A DNA stretch of 64,000 bases from Pempheris klunzingeri (GCF_042242105.1 NC_092031.1:6204462-6268461); one strand, 5' to 3'; shown: positions 11,734-21,905, counted from the first letter of the stretch. Notes: a model not told the origin generated them from the letters alone. Program-made: numbers and translations.

Positions 11734-13762
11734 GCATTTCATCTCTATTCAAGTTAGTGGAGGGCTAACTGGTAGTTAGCTGGTTCAGGAGGCTCGAGAC
11801 GCAAGTACACATGCTCTATGGGTCCAACAATGCGGGAGATCCTGGTACTTTTATGGCCTCATCGCCACTGAGCAACTTTCATTGGAATGAATGAACCATT
11901 CCAGTGAACCAGCCTCCAACGCTGTATCCAGCTCTCTTTATATATTCATGATTCATGCCCCTTCTAGTGGAGTCTGTATTTTGAGTTGTGAAAAAAGATT
12001 GTGGTAATATTTATTTATGTGAAATTGTGGGATAGTTTAATGCACTTGATGTACCTGCATGTAAGATACTATGTGCATCACTGTGTTCCACATTCTGGGA
12101 ATGATGCCAATGTGCTGTATGTATATGTATGAGATATTTTTTATTATTTTATTTTGTTATTTTTGTTTTAAAGTTTATGGGATACAAATATTTCCTCCTC
12201 TTTGTTGTTGTGTTCTTCACATGACACAACACAAAATGTACTTGTGTGGCACTGGTCAGTACAGTTGACACAAAGATATGCAGTTATTGCAAGTTACTAA
12301 TCAGGAAAAACAAGTTTCATGCCTTCACACATCACGGAGAAGGCTGCCAAGAAAGTGTCATTTTTCATTGACAGAGGTTATTTATATTCTAGTAGAACAA
12401 TGTGGTACATGTCATGTTCTTGTTCTTGTTAGAGCAGAACATTTGCGGTGCAGGCCTAATGTGTTTACTCACACCACAAACACTAAATAGAATTTAGGAA
12501 TGATAACTTTCAATTTTAGCAAAACATACCAGTAGTTGCAGTTAATTAACAACCATGTTTGCACCATTTTCTGCTACTTTACACTTTTTCTTCACTACAA
12601 CCCAGCAGGAAGTTACACTTTTTACTCCACTATTTGTTTGACATGTAGCAGCTATGCTGATTGTGATTTAACACGCAAAAAACATCAACTTTTAAATGAT
12701 GGCACATTGTTACAGATTAAACTATCCAACAGGATATAAAATAGAAAAAATATTATTCCTCCTAAACCAGTTAAATGCTGTTTATATTCCGTCCAATAAT
12801 AGTAATCTAGTCATATTTTTATAATAATGTAACACTGTTATAAAAAATGTGATATTTCCGATCATACTGAAGTACTTTGACGTGAGAAAATCAGAGGACG
12901 TTTTGTAATGGATTATCTTCATATTTAAATAAAGGCAGTGAATATTTCTTCCCTCATCTTGACATGCAGAGACTAAAGTTCACAGCACAGAAGAAGCCAC
13001 TGTTGGAAAATTACAAAACTCACACAGTGAAATGTGTCAAGATTCAACAGACACCAGGCTGCTGAAACCAGTTTTGCCAAGATTCATGCTGTAGATGCCT
13101 TTTGTCAGTGTTACTATAGACCTAGTCATGCATAACAGAGACAATAGAGGCTGTGAAGGCTTTAGTTTTTTTTTCATGATGTCTCTGTTTCCCTGCCGTC
13201 AAAGTCATGGTCAGCGCATGTTTGCGTGACGATTATGTCTGACAAAGTACACTGTGCTCAAGACCTCAGTCACCTGTGATAATATTAATTTGATGCACTC
13301 CAGTGAACAAAGTCTGATGGAATGAGGAAAACAGTACACATCATTGGGCTTGGATACTTCTAAAGAAATGATATTGTAGGCTACAAGCCAATGCACAGTT
13401 TCCCCAAATACAAATAATACTTTATGTTGATTAGCTGATTAATTGGAGCCAATTCTGAGATAATAGCTCAGGTCTCCAACCATATAAGACTGGGCTAATA
13501 ATTTGATATTTCTTCCAACTGTTTCAGATACAACAATATGTAAAGAAACTACAGTAAATACTTTGATTTGTCATAAAACGTCTTTTAAAAATGTGTGAAT
13601 GAAGAAATTCCAAAAGATATTGGGTTGATAGTTTGGTTCAAATAAAGAAAGTGAAATATTTTATTCCATTTGATGATTTGTTGTGGTTCAAGGTCACTGC
13701 CATGTCTCTGTATCTGCCCTCATGTTTCTGTGTGTTTCCTTCACCTTTTGTATCCCCTGTTG

Positions 13763-13764
<2 letters not shown>
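11734..13764. other. 3' UTR or intergenic DNA without recognisable genes
   Basis: AT-rich sequence with only short, low-complexity ORFs. I see no conserved coding block, tRNA or snRNA here. Confidence 0.6.

Positions 13765-13825
<61 letters not shown>
13765..13825. repeat. (GT)n microsatellite
   Basis: About 30 uninterrupted GT units. The Cys/Val-rich ORFs across it are artefacts of the repeat. Confidence 0.97.
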
Positions 13826-13827
<2 letters not shown>

Positions 13828-14582
13828 CGTCACCTCCCTTAAGCCAACACACCTGCCATTCATGCCGGATCCTGACCAGCCTGTCTGCTGACTCCTCTCC
13901 ATCTTTAAAACAAACTTTAAAACAAACTTCCTCCTGCTGCCTCCTATTCTTCGCTCTGTGTTTGGATCCTTTGAGCTGCGCTGTAACGTCCAGCTGATAA
14001 ATGTCAGTTTAGCTCCTGGTGCTGACAAACCACTTAATCTTTACCCGTCTCATTGTCACGCACCATCATAGATAACAGATAGAGATAGATAGAGAGCGGA
14101 GCCAACGAGCAAGGTGTGTTCGGACGGACAAAAAGCTGAAGAACATTTTATGACACAGTGGTGTCACTCGGGGACAGGACCAGACTCAGTAAATGGATTA
14201 GGAGGACAATGCTGAATTTTAATGGAAATATTTCAGTGCATTCAAACTTCAAACTGGAAACTCAACATAATTAACTCAGCTGGATGTGCAACAGTGTGAG
14301 ATGTACCTCAGAAAAGCAGTTTGTCAGGAGATCTCCTTAAAGTGAAAGAAGAAAACAGCGCCACCTGCTGATTTATTAGAGCTATGACTACAAACAATTT
14401 TGTCTACATTTATTCTGCTTCAGGTAAGATAAGACCTTTATTTGTCACATACACAGTTATACACAGTATAATGCGCAGTGAAATGTTCTGAGTGCCTGTT
14501 CCAGACTGAAACAATAATAAAATGAAAATAAAGTATAAAATAAACACACAAAGTGAAACAATAAGAGTAGAAACACAAAGAG

Positions 14583-14584
<2 letters not shown>

Positions 14585-14631
<47 letters not shown>
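14585..14631. repeat. (AT)n(AC)n microsatellite
   Basis: A compound AT then AC dinucleotide repeat. Confidence 0.97.
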
Positions 14632-14745
14632 TAAAGATAGAGATAAATAAATCAATTAATCAAAAAGTCTAAAACTGCAAAATATGTGGATGTATATACA
14701 AGCATGACAGAATATTGCAGGTTGTGAATAGATTGTCCATGAAGT

Positions 14746-15083
14746 CTATTGTTCCAGGTTCAGCAGGTGGTCGGCCTGAGGAAAGAAGCTCCTCCTCATC
14801 CTCTCTGTGTTAACGCCGACCTGACTGTGACTGGGGTGGGTGGGCTCCCTCGCAATCTTCCTGGCCTTGGACCTGCAGCGCACTTTGAGATCGGTACTGT
14901 CAGATATAAAGTGCATTATAAATAAAATGCATTATTATGATTATTAGCGCTGCTGGTAAATGTCCTGCAGGTTGGGGAAGGTGGTTCTGATGGTGCACTC
15001 AGCCGAGCGGACCACCCTCCTCAGGGCCAAGAAGTCCTGTTTGGTGCTGCTGCCCATCCAGGTGGTGATGCTCCCAGCCAGAG
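14746..15083 (-). mobile_element. LINE ORF2 C-terminal fragment (teleost non-LTR retrotransposon)
   Basis: The reverse strand encodes, from high to low coordinate, GSITTWMGSSTKQDFLALRR, VVRSAECTIRTTFPNLQDIY, then after an interruption CRSKARKIAREPTHPSH and ERMRRSFFPQADHLLNLEQ with a stop at 14746-14748. This is the tail found downstream of reverse transcriptase in many fish LINEs. It is split at about 14880-14948 by an unrelated insert and lacks the reverse transcriptase. The preceding 14415-14520 (CTTTATTTGTCACATACACA) may be its 3' UTR. Confidence 0.7.
14880..14948 (+). mobile_element. Short SINE/LINE 3'-tail-like insert
   Basis: GATCGGTACTGTCAGATATA and a following AAAGTGCATTATAAATAAAA resemble the shared 3' tail of fish SINEs and L2-type LINEs. 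It interrupts the LINE reading frame in the surrounding fragment. Confidence 0.45.
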
Positions 15084-15085
15084 GT

Positions 15086-16931
15086 CACACAGGAATGAGT
15101 AAAATCGTATGTTCATGGTGACAGTGATGGATAGAAATAAGAAACATGAGAGAATAAAACCAAGTTCAACTAAAAGAAAATGGGGAGGAAACAAAGATGT
15201 AAATATGCAGCATAGCTTGTAAAAAATTAACCAGCACATGCTCTCTGGTGATCTTTATACTAACTTATCTTTAATTCTTCTACCTCTTAGATACTTCTGT
15301 AACAACAAACAACAACAAAAATAAAATATCCACCAATCGTGCGTGGGCCTATCTGTACTCCTTTCCTTATTGCTGATGCCAACTCTCATTGTTTTGCTTA
15401 TTATTTTTATTTATTTCATCAAGAAAAGACATATTAGCCGATGTCAATATGATATAAGAGACCCAGAAACAGATGAGGCAGGGCTGATTTAATATAGCCT
15501 AATTTTATTTAACATGCATTTCTTTATTGATGTATGTGTGTCAATGTGGTTTAAGCTCTGAAAATTAGAAGAAATCAATTCAATTCAGTCGTTTTATCGT
15601 CATATGTACAGATGAAAACAAGTTTCACTGCACAATAAAATGAAAAATTAACATTGTATGTGATAATTATCTTTAATCAAGCATTAAATGGTGCTTACAG
15701 GGTTGTGAATAGTTCAACATTACCGGGCACCAATTTTTACCGAAAGTTATCAAAATAAAGTGTTGATAAATAAAAACATACAGTGACGTTGTGAAATTTA
15801 CGGAGTCCCGGAAAGGTCATAATTCCTGCTCAGGTCACTGAATTTGACGGGTGACAGAACAAGGTGTAACACCTAAGAGGCCCATAAATCAATCAAAATG
15901 TATGAACTCAACTTCAAAGCGCACATTTTAAATCGATCAGGTGAAAATGGCGTTTCAATCTCTCTGATTTTGCAATTTGTATTTTTTTATTTTTTTGCTA
16001 GTTTTGAGGTGAGCAAAAGGTCAAGCAGGGGTCAGAGGTGAGTCTAGCTAGCTAGCTACCGTCACTGTCGTCATCATGGCGGATTAACGCACAGGACATT
16101 TTTATCGTGGAGAAGAAAAAAACACCCAAAAATACAGAAACCTGGAGCTTCAGCTGCTGCTGTGCAAGTTCAAACTGGCTTTGTACCTTAAATGTAACTT
16201 CCCTGATGTCGCTTGAGAGTGACCTGCGCTTGAAAGTGGATTTTTATGATTTTACATTGAACTCAGCTACAGAGGAGAAGAGCTGGATATTAGCTTCTAA
16301 CAGGTAAATTAACCCCATTATTGGATTTATTGGATTTATCCGGACTGTTGCTGTGGCATATTGTTAGAAAAAATAACGCCACTGAGCTGTGTGCAACTGT
16401 TGCTGTTATATCTCTCATTTCTGCTTATTTACTTTTATTTACAACAGAAAACAAAGATTTAAAACAGCCAAATAAGTATTCCAAAAACTTAAAGAGCCTG
16501 CTGGACTGTTTTATTTTGGCCTGGTAGTGTTTATGTAGGTGTACACATGGTGAAATTCAAAATAAGATTTTAAGAAATGCCTATTTTGAGCTGGTCTAAA
16601 ACTTTGACATCCAGTATTTATGTCTATACTCTTATTGTTTCTAGTTTGATTTTACTCCGTGATAAAGTACTTATTCGGCGCTGTATAAGTTTTGTGTGGC
16701 GTGTTACCACATGGAGTCGTTGTTCTGCTTGAAAAGAGCAAGGTTTTTACCGTCGAATTTATTCATTCCTCATATTATTTAATACTAAAATAAAGTAAAA
16801 TATCACCGTCGGTGTGATTAAAGATGTGATGGGACATGCACAGTGCTGCACCTAAATTCAGATTAAACTCGTACATTTGTTTAACATTTTGTTTAAAAGG
16901 TAAAGGAAAACAAAGGAAATTAAGTTCTCCG
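15086..16931. other. Intergenic DNA, nothing firmly recognised
   Basis: A short dispersed-repeat-like stretch (TTCAGTCGTTTTATCGTCAT, about 15583-15650) is the only familiar element. The ORFs at 16107-16527 lack domains and splice context. Confidence 0.5.
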
Positions 16932-16950
16932 TTCCCAGCATGCTTTGCGT
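16932..16950 (+). promoter_or_regulatory. Distal sequence element (SPH/ZNF143 site) of U5 gene 1
   Basis: TTCCCAGCATGCTTTGCG matches the SPH (Staf/ZNF143) consensus TTCCCAGAATGCATTGCG closely. It lies about 200-215 bp upstream of the U5 start, the normal position of a vertebrate snRNA distal element. Confidence 0.85.
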
Positions 16951-16976
16951 CACCAACGTGAAAACAGCAATAAAGT

Positions 16977-16994
16977 TGTGATCAAAGTATCACA
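16977..16994 (+). promoter_or_regulatory. 18-bp palindrome kept in all complete array promoters
   Basis: TGTGATCAAAGTATCACA is an inverted repeat about 155-170 bp upstream of U5 gene 1. The same 18 bases recur upstream of the array copies. It contains ATCAAAG, a TCF/LEF-like core. Function unknown. Confidence 0.5.
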
Positions 16995-17080
16995 GTGAAA
17001 CAATGTAAAGTTCACACTTTTCAGCTCTGCTAACGAGTCCGCATCAGTCTGATCTCCGGTTTAATTAGTGGCGTCAACTA

Positions 17081-17102
17081 CACACCGGTGGTGAAGTACA
17101 TG
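17081..17102 (+). promoter_or_regulatory. Proximal sequence element (PSE) of U5 gene 1
   Basis: CACACCGGTGGTGAAGTACA at -66 to -46 fits the vertebrate PSE (YCACCNN...GAARRT-like) in position and composition. It is the best conserved upstream block across the array. SNAPc would bind here. Confidence 0.7.
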
Positions 17103-17146
17103 TCCCTGCTGAAGGGATCGGCCTCTGAGACATCCTGACAGTTAGA

Positions 17147-17263
17147 TTACTCTTGATTTTCTTCAGATCGTATAAATCTTTCGCCTTTTACTAAAGATTT
17201 CCGTGGAGAGGATCAACAAGAGTTGAACTCAATTTTTTGATGCCCTGCTATCAGCGGGGCTTC
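17147..17263 (+). ncRNA. rnu5: U5 spliceosomal snRNA, canonical gene 1
   Basis: U5 snRNA is the RNA core of U5 snRNP and holds the exon ends during both splicing steps. The sequence carries the invariant loop I (CGCCTTTTACTAAAG), the stem AAATCTTT/AAAGATTT, a lower stem CTCTTG/CAAGAG, an internal stem GATTTTCTTC/GGAGAGGATC, the Sm site AATTTTTTG and a 3' hairpin GCCCTGC-tatca-GCGGGGC. Length about 117 nt, as in vertebrate U5. It retains CTTCAGATCG and GTGGAGAGG, the usual vertebrate residues. A ZNF143-type distal element, a PSE and a 3' box are all in place, so this is a strong candidate for an active gene and for the relative of the array founder: its upstream 170 bp are homologous to the array promoters. 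Confidence 0.95.
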
Positions 17264-17270
17264 CTGATAT

Positions 17271-17284
17271 GTTAAAATAAAATA
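17271..17284 (+). terminator. 3' box of U5 gene 1
   Basis: GTTAAAATAAAATA starts 8 bases past the 3' hairpin and resembles the snRNA 3' box GTTTN(0-3)AAARNNAGA, which directs Integrator cleavage. Confidence 0.55.
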
Positions 17285-17494
17285 CACTTATCTAATTTAC
17301 CGGATTCTGTTAGGCAGATATTTCACTATGAACATATGGAGAACTCTGACTTGGCGTGTCCGACCTGGCGTCTAGTATGAAAATGTCAATATCTGTGTGT
17401 CTTTTACTTCTCGGCGTTAATACAGTTGTCTTTGCAGCACTAAAAAGATTCAGTGGCCCGTTTACCCCTCTATCCCTCATCCATCGCTACCTGG

Positions 17495-17495
17495 G

Positions 17496-17534
<39 letters not shown>

Positions 17535-17544
17535 GGGGGGGGGG
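17495..17544. repeat. (TG)n(AG)n(G)n microsatellite
   Basis: A compound simple repeat between the two canonical U5 genes. Confidence 0.95.
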
Positions 17545-17724
17545 AGTTTCCGAAAATGTAGTGTAATTTATCTAAAAGCAGGAATACTAACGCAGCTGCA
17601 AACGGCGTATTCGGCAGTAGAGTTGTGTTTTTCTGATAGAGCTGAGAACATTTCTTTAAATAAATGAAAATAATGGAGACGTCCGTGAAATTCAATCTCT
17701 AGATAAACCGGAAGTCTTAACGCT

Positions 17725-17742
17725 ATCCCATGATGCCGTGCG
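17725..17742 (+). promoter_or_regulatory. Distal sequence element (SPH/ZNF143-like) of U5 gene 2
   Basis: ATCCCATGATGCCGTGCG resembles the ZNF143 site (TTCCCAGAATGCCTTGCG) and lies about 210-225 bp upstream of U5 gene 2. Confidence 0.7.
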
Positions 17743-17886
17743 CCATAGCATGAACGGCTAACCAATGCTAAATAAACATGTTTTTCACATTAAAATCCCA
17801 CAGTAATTTTTTATGTGATTCTCTATTTCAACAGTTTGCCCCTCAGAGTTTGAGTAGTATTAGTAGTATGATTAGATTATCTGTGA

Positions 17887-17905
17887 ACCACCACTTAAAG
17901 TTGTG
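17887..17905 (+). promoter_or_regulatory. PSE of U5 gene 2
   Basis: ACCACCACTTAAAGTTGTG at about -62 to -44 matches the vertebrate PSE pattern ACCNTNACTTNAAAGT well. It is not homologous to the gene 1/array promoter. Confidence 0.75.
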
Positions 17906-17948
17906 TTGTCGCCAACCTGGTTGATCTCTGTCTGTCAATGATGTTAGT

Positions 17949-18063
17949 ACACTCTTGTTTCTCTTCAGATCGTATAAATCTTTCGCCTTTTACTAAAGAT
18001 TTCCGTGGAGAGGAACAACAAGAGTTTAGCTCAATTTTTTGATGCCCTGCTTCAGTGGGGCTT
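17949..18063 (+). ncRNA. rnu5: U5 spliceosomal snRNA, canonical gene 2
   Basis: This is the most canonical U5 copy in the window. It starts ACACTCTTGTTTCTCTTCAG and keeps ATCGTATAAATC, loop I CGCCTTTTACT, GTGGAGAGGAACAACAAGAG, the Sm site AATTTTTTG and the hairpin GCCCTGC-ttca-GTGGGGC. The inner stem GTTTCTCTTC/GGAGAGGAAC is the standard vertebrate form. Its promoter has both distal and proximal elements but shares no long homology with gene 1 or the array, so it is an independent gene. The 3' box is weak (GTATAATATAAAT). A LINE fragment begins about 70 bp downstream. Confidence 0.95.
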
Positions 18064-18130
18064 CCTACATATGTATAATATAAATATATATTTGGTAACT
18101 TCACCTCCAGTTTGTCAGACATGTAAAAGG

Positions 18131-18300
18131 AGCCCTGTCTATGTTACCCTTCAGAGAGAGGAGGTGGAGAGAATCTCCTTCAAGTACCTTAAGAAACAAT
18201 AAACTGAATTGGACTCTCATCACTGGAAGGAAAGGACAGAGCAGGCTGTTCTTCCTGAGACTCAGCTCATTCAGTGTGTGCAACAAACGGATAAATGCAT
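18131..18300 (+). mobile_element. LINE reverse-transcriptase C-terminal fragment
   Basis: Broken frames give EEVERISFKYL, then in another frame GRKGQSRLFFLRLSSFSVCN. This is the pattern of the segment after the YADD region in fish LINEs. It has frameshifts and stops and ends abruptly, so it is a dead fragment. Confidence 0.6.
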
Positions 18301-18305
18301 TGTAG

Positions 18306-18420
18306 CCAGAGATGGGATTTATGACTCTTTGAAGGGAGCCGGATCTTGAGGAGCCGTTCCTTTCAAAGAGCCGTTCAGAAGAGCCGTTCAAACGACTGAC
18401 TCGTTATATTTATTTATTAG
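18306..18420 (+). mobile_element. hAT-like element end
   Basis: CAGAGATGGGATTTATGACT is followed by repeated GAGCCGTTC blocks, a pattern I associate with hAT-type terminal regions in fish. Only one end is seen. Confidence 0.45.
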
Positions 18421-18925
18421 AAGTCAACCAGGGGTAACTCGTTTTTATCAAGGAAACAATCACTGGAAGCAGTTATAAAATAAGATTTGGTTCAGTATAA
18501 TTCAAACCTGTACATCTTGTACATGAATTATTCTGAAATATTGATTATAATTTCATTTGGCTTGTGTTTTCAGTGTAATCATTCCGTAAGATGGTGTCAT
18601 ACCAACATGCTTTGACAGTGAGATCACTATTTAGAATTTTCCCTTCACCTAAAAAACTTTGTGGCACAATAAAAACTACGCAGGCTACAGATAACTTCCA
18701 TGCAAAATAACTTTAGTGTGAAATTTTGATATGTGAAAATATGAAAAGAATAAATGATATATATATTTATATATAAATAAATTAAAATGAGGACATGATA
18801 AAAATGTGAATGCATAATTGTACTAAACTACCTGGTGTGTGTTTACCTGAACTACTTTACAAACAGGAACTCATCTCATTGACTCAAATCCACATCAGAA
18901 CAATGGAAACGATAACAAATGACTT
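18421..18925. other. AT-rich spacer before the U5 array
   Basis: No gene, promoter or recognised repeat is visible. It abuts the truncated U5 copy. Confidence 0.5.
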
Positions 18926-18960
18926 TCAATTTTTTGATGCCCTGTGTCACTGCAGGGCTG
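18926..18960 (+). pseudogene. Truncated U5 snRNA (3' end only)
   Basis: Only the Sm site AATTTTTTG and the class A hairpin remain, followed by class A 3' flank up to about 19009. The body of U5 is missing; this is the left edge of the array. Confidence 0.85.
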
Positions 18961-19037
18961 TCTGATGTGTTTAAAGTAACTTTCCAAGACAATACTGTCC
19001 TTCGCACAGTGATGACAGAGATGACCTTGAAAGTAGA

Positions 19038-19154
19038 TTACTCTTGATTCTTTTCAAATCGTATAAATCTTTCGCCTTTTACTAAAGCTTTCTGTGGAAA
19101 AGATCAACAAGAGTTGAACTCAATTTTTTGATGCCCTGTGTCACTGCAGGGCTT
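19038..19154 (+). ncRNA. rnu5: U5 snRNA array copy 1 (class A, diverged)
   Basis: Apical stem TATA, with changes AAAGCTTTCTGTGGAAAAGA beside loop I. The upstream 170 bp promoter is missing: class A 3' flank runs straight into the last 25 bp before the gene, so no PSE lies at -55. Probably silent. Confidence 0.8.
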
Positions 19155-19514
19155 TCTGATGTGTTTAAGGTAACTTTCCAAGACAATACTGTCCTTCGCA
19201 CAGTGGAAACGTGTGTAGTTCACTGCACGTCTTTGCGCACAGATCCGTTTGACTCATGCCGCTGCTGTGCAATCTTCCTCCTTTTGTTTATTCTTAATAA
19301 TAATTGCACACATTACTTCTCTGCTGCACTAAAACTTAACAAAAATTAATGTTGTGATCAAAGTATCACAGTGTAAAGTTCACACTTATCAGCTCTGCTA
19401 ACGAGTCTGCATCAGTCTGATGTCCAGTTTAATAAGTGGTGTTAACGGCACACCGGTTGTGAGGTACATGTCCCTGCTGAAGGGATCGGTCTCTGAGATT
19501 GCTTTGAAAGTAGA

Positions 19515-19631
19515 CTACTCTTGATTCTTTTCAAATTGCATAAATCTTTCGCCTTTTACTAAAGATTTCCGTGGAAAGGATCAACAAGAGTTGAACTCAA
19601 TTTTTTGATGCCCTGTGTCACTGCAGGGCTT
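19515..19631 (+). ncRNA. rnu5: U5 snRNA array copy 2 (class A)
   Basis: Promoter P1, 3' box Y. The start reads CTACTCTTG and the apical side AAATTGCATAAATC, both private changes typical of the array edge. Loop I and Sm site intact. Confidence 0.88.
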
Positions 19632-19991
19632 TCTGATGTGTATAAGGTAACTTTCCAAGACAATACTGTCCTCCTCACAGTGGAAACGTGTGTAGTTCAC
19701 TGCACGTCTTTGCGCACAGATCCGTTTGACACATGCCGCTGCTGTGCAATCTTCCTCCTTTTGTTTATTCTTAATAATAATTGCACACATTACTTCTCTG
19801 CTGCACTAAAACTTAACAAAAATTAATGTTGTGATCAAAGTATCACAGTGTAAAGTTCACACTTATCAGCTCTGCTAACGAGTCTGCATCAGTCTGATGT
19901 CCAGTTTAATAAGTGGCATCGAATTCACACCGGTGGTGAGGTACATGTCCCTGCTGAAGGGATCGGCCTCTGAGATTACTTTGAAAGTAGA

Positions 19992-20108
19992 TTACTCTTG
20001 ATTCTTTTCAAATCGTATAAATCTTTCGCCTTTTACTAAAGATTTCTGTGGAAAGGATCAACAAGAGTTGAACTCAATTTTTTGATGCCCTGCTTGAAGT
20101 GGGGCTTT
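19992..20108 (+). ncRNA. rnu5: U5 snRNA array copy 3 (class B)
   Basis: Promoter P2, apical stem TATA. GATTTCTGTGG replaces GATTTCCGTGG. Loop I and Sm site intact. Confidence 0.9.
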
Positions 20109-20504
20109 CTTGTTATGTATAACAAAAATATGTAGACTGTAGCTTATGTCCATATGGTGATTGTGGCATGGTAATGAGTTGATGATCTTTGGTGAGGTTG
20201 ATATTTGTTCTTCTTCACAAGGAGGCAACCATGCCCAGTTCGAAGTTTGTACCATTTCATACGTCAGTGCAACCTGAAATGTGGCATCGTTAGTTATAGA
20301 GTATCAATGATTTGGGTTAGGACAAGATTAAAGTTGTGATCAAAGTATCACAGTGAAACAGTGTAAAGTTCACACTTGTCAACTCTGCTAAAGAGTCCGC
20401 ATGACTTTGATCTCTGCTTCATTAAGTGGCATCGAATTCACACCGGTGGTCAGGTACATGTCCCTGCTGAAGGGATTGGCCTCTGAGATTACCTTGAAAG
20501 TAGA

Positions 20505-20621
20505 TTACTCTTGATTCTTTTCAAATCGTATAAATCTTTCGCCTTTTACTAAAGATTTCCGTGGAAAGGATCAACAAGAGTTGAACGCAATTTTTTGATG
20601 CCCTGTGTCACTGCAGGGCTT
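20505..20621 (+). ncRNA. rnu5: U5 snRNA array copy 4 (class A)
   Basis: Promoter P3 with GATTGGCC, apical stem TATA, GAACGCAATT before the Sm core, 3' box F. The same combination recurs at 26374 and 39531. Confidence 0.92.
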
Positions 20622-20981
20622 TCTGATGTGTTTAAGGTAACTTTCCAAGACAATACTGTCCTTCGCACAGTGGAAACGTGTGTAGTTCACTGCACGTCTT
20701 TGCGCACAGATCCGTTTGACTCATGCCGCTGCTGTGCAATCTTCCTCCTTTTGTTTATTCTTAATAATAATTGCACACATTACTTCTCTGCTGCACTAAA
20801 ACTTAACAAAAATTAATGTTGTGATCAAAGTATCACAGTGTAAAGTTCACACTTATCAGCTCTGCTAACGAGTCTGCATCAGTCTGATGTCCAGTTTAAT
20901 AAGTGGCATCGAATTCACACCGGTGGTGAGGTACATGTCCCTGCTGAAGGGATCGGCCTCTGAGATTACTTTGAAAGTAGA

Positions 20982-21098
20982 TTACTCTTGATTCTTTTCA
21001 AATCGTATAAATCTTTCGCCTTTTACTAAAGATTTCCGTGGAAAGGATCAACAAGAGTTGAACTCAATTTTTTGATGCCCTGCTTGAAGTGGGGCTTT
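20982..21098 (+). ncRNA. rnu5: U5 snRNA array copy 5 (class B)
   Basis: Promoter P2, apical stem TATA, consensus class B body. Confidence 0.92.
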
Positions 21099-21494
21099 CT
21101 TGTTATGTATAACAAAAATATGTAGACTGTAGCTTATGTCCATATGGTGATTGTGGCATGGTAATGAGTTGATGATCTTTGGTGAGGTTGATATTTGTTC
21201 TTCTTCACAAGGAGGCAACCATGCCCAGTTCGAAGTTTGTACCATTTCATACGTCAGTGCAACCTGAAATGTGGCATCGTTAGTTATAGAGTATCAATGA
21301 TTTGGGTTAGGACAAGATTAAAGTTGTGATCAAAGTATCACAGTGAAACAGTGTAAAGTTCACACTTGTCAACTCTGCTAAAGAGTCCGCATGACTTTGA
21401 TCTCTGCTTCATTAAGTGGCATCGAATTCACACCGGTGGTCAGGTACATGTCCCTGCTGAAGGGATCGGCCTCTGAGATTACCTTGAAAGTAGA

Positions 21495-21611
21495 TTACTC
21501 TTGATTCTTTTCAAATCGTACAAATCTTTCGCCTTTTACTAAAGATTTCCGTGGAAAGGATCAACAAGAGTTGAACTCAATTTTTTGATGCCCTGTGTCA
21601 CTGCAGGGCTT
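21495..21611 (+). ncRNA. rnu5: U5 snRNA array copy 6 (class A)
   Basis: Promoter P3, apical stem TACA, 3' box F. Confidence 0.92.
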
Positions 21612-21905
21612 TCTGATGTGTTTAAGGTAACTTTCCAAGACAATACTGTCCTTCGCACAGTGGAAACGTGTGTAGTTCACTGCACGTCTTTGCGCACAGA
21701 TCCGTTTGACTCATGCCGCTGCTGTGCAATCTTCCTCCTTTTGTTTATTCTTAATAATAATTGCACACATTACTTCTCTGCTGCACTAAAACTTAACAAA
21801 AATTAATGTTGTGATCAAAGTATCACAGTGTAAAGTTCACACTTATCAGCTCTGCTAACGAGTCTGCATCAGTCTGATGTCCAGTTTAATAAGTGGTGTT
21901 AACGG

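Noticed and set aside
13633-13997. Cys/Val-rich ORFs near 13.7 kb as small secreted proteins
   Set aside because: The Cys-Val runs are translation of a (GT)n microsatellite.
17895-18122. 75-aa minus-strand ORF over canonical U5 gene 2
   Set aside because: It is antisense to a complete snRNA with its own promoter elements and has no domain or splice support.
20150-20260. tRNA or tRNA-derived SINE in the class B spacer (AGTTCGAAG, B-box-like)
   Set aside because: AGTTCGAAGTT matches the B box only in part, there is no convincing A box or cloverleaf, and no poly(A) or microsatellite tail.
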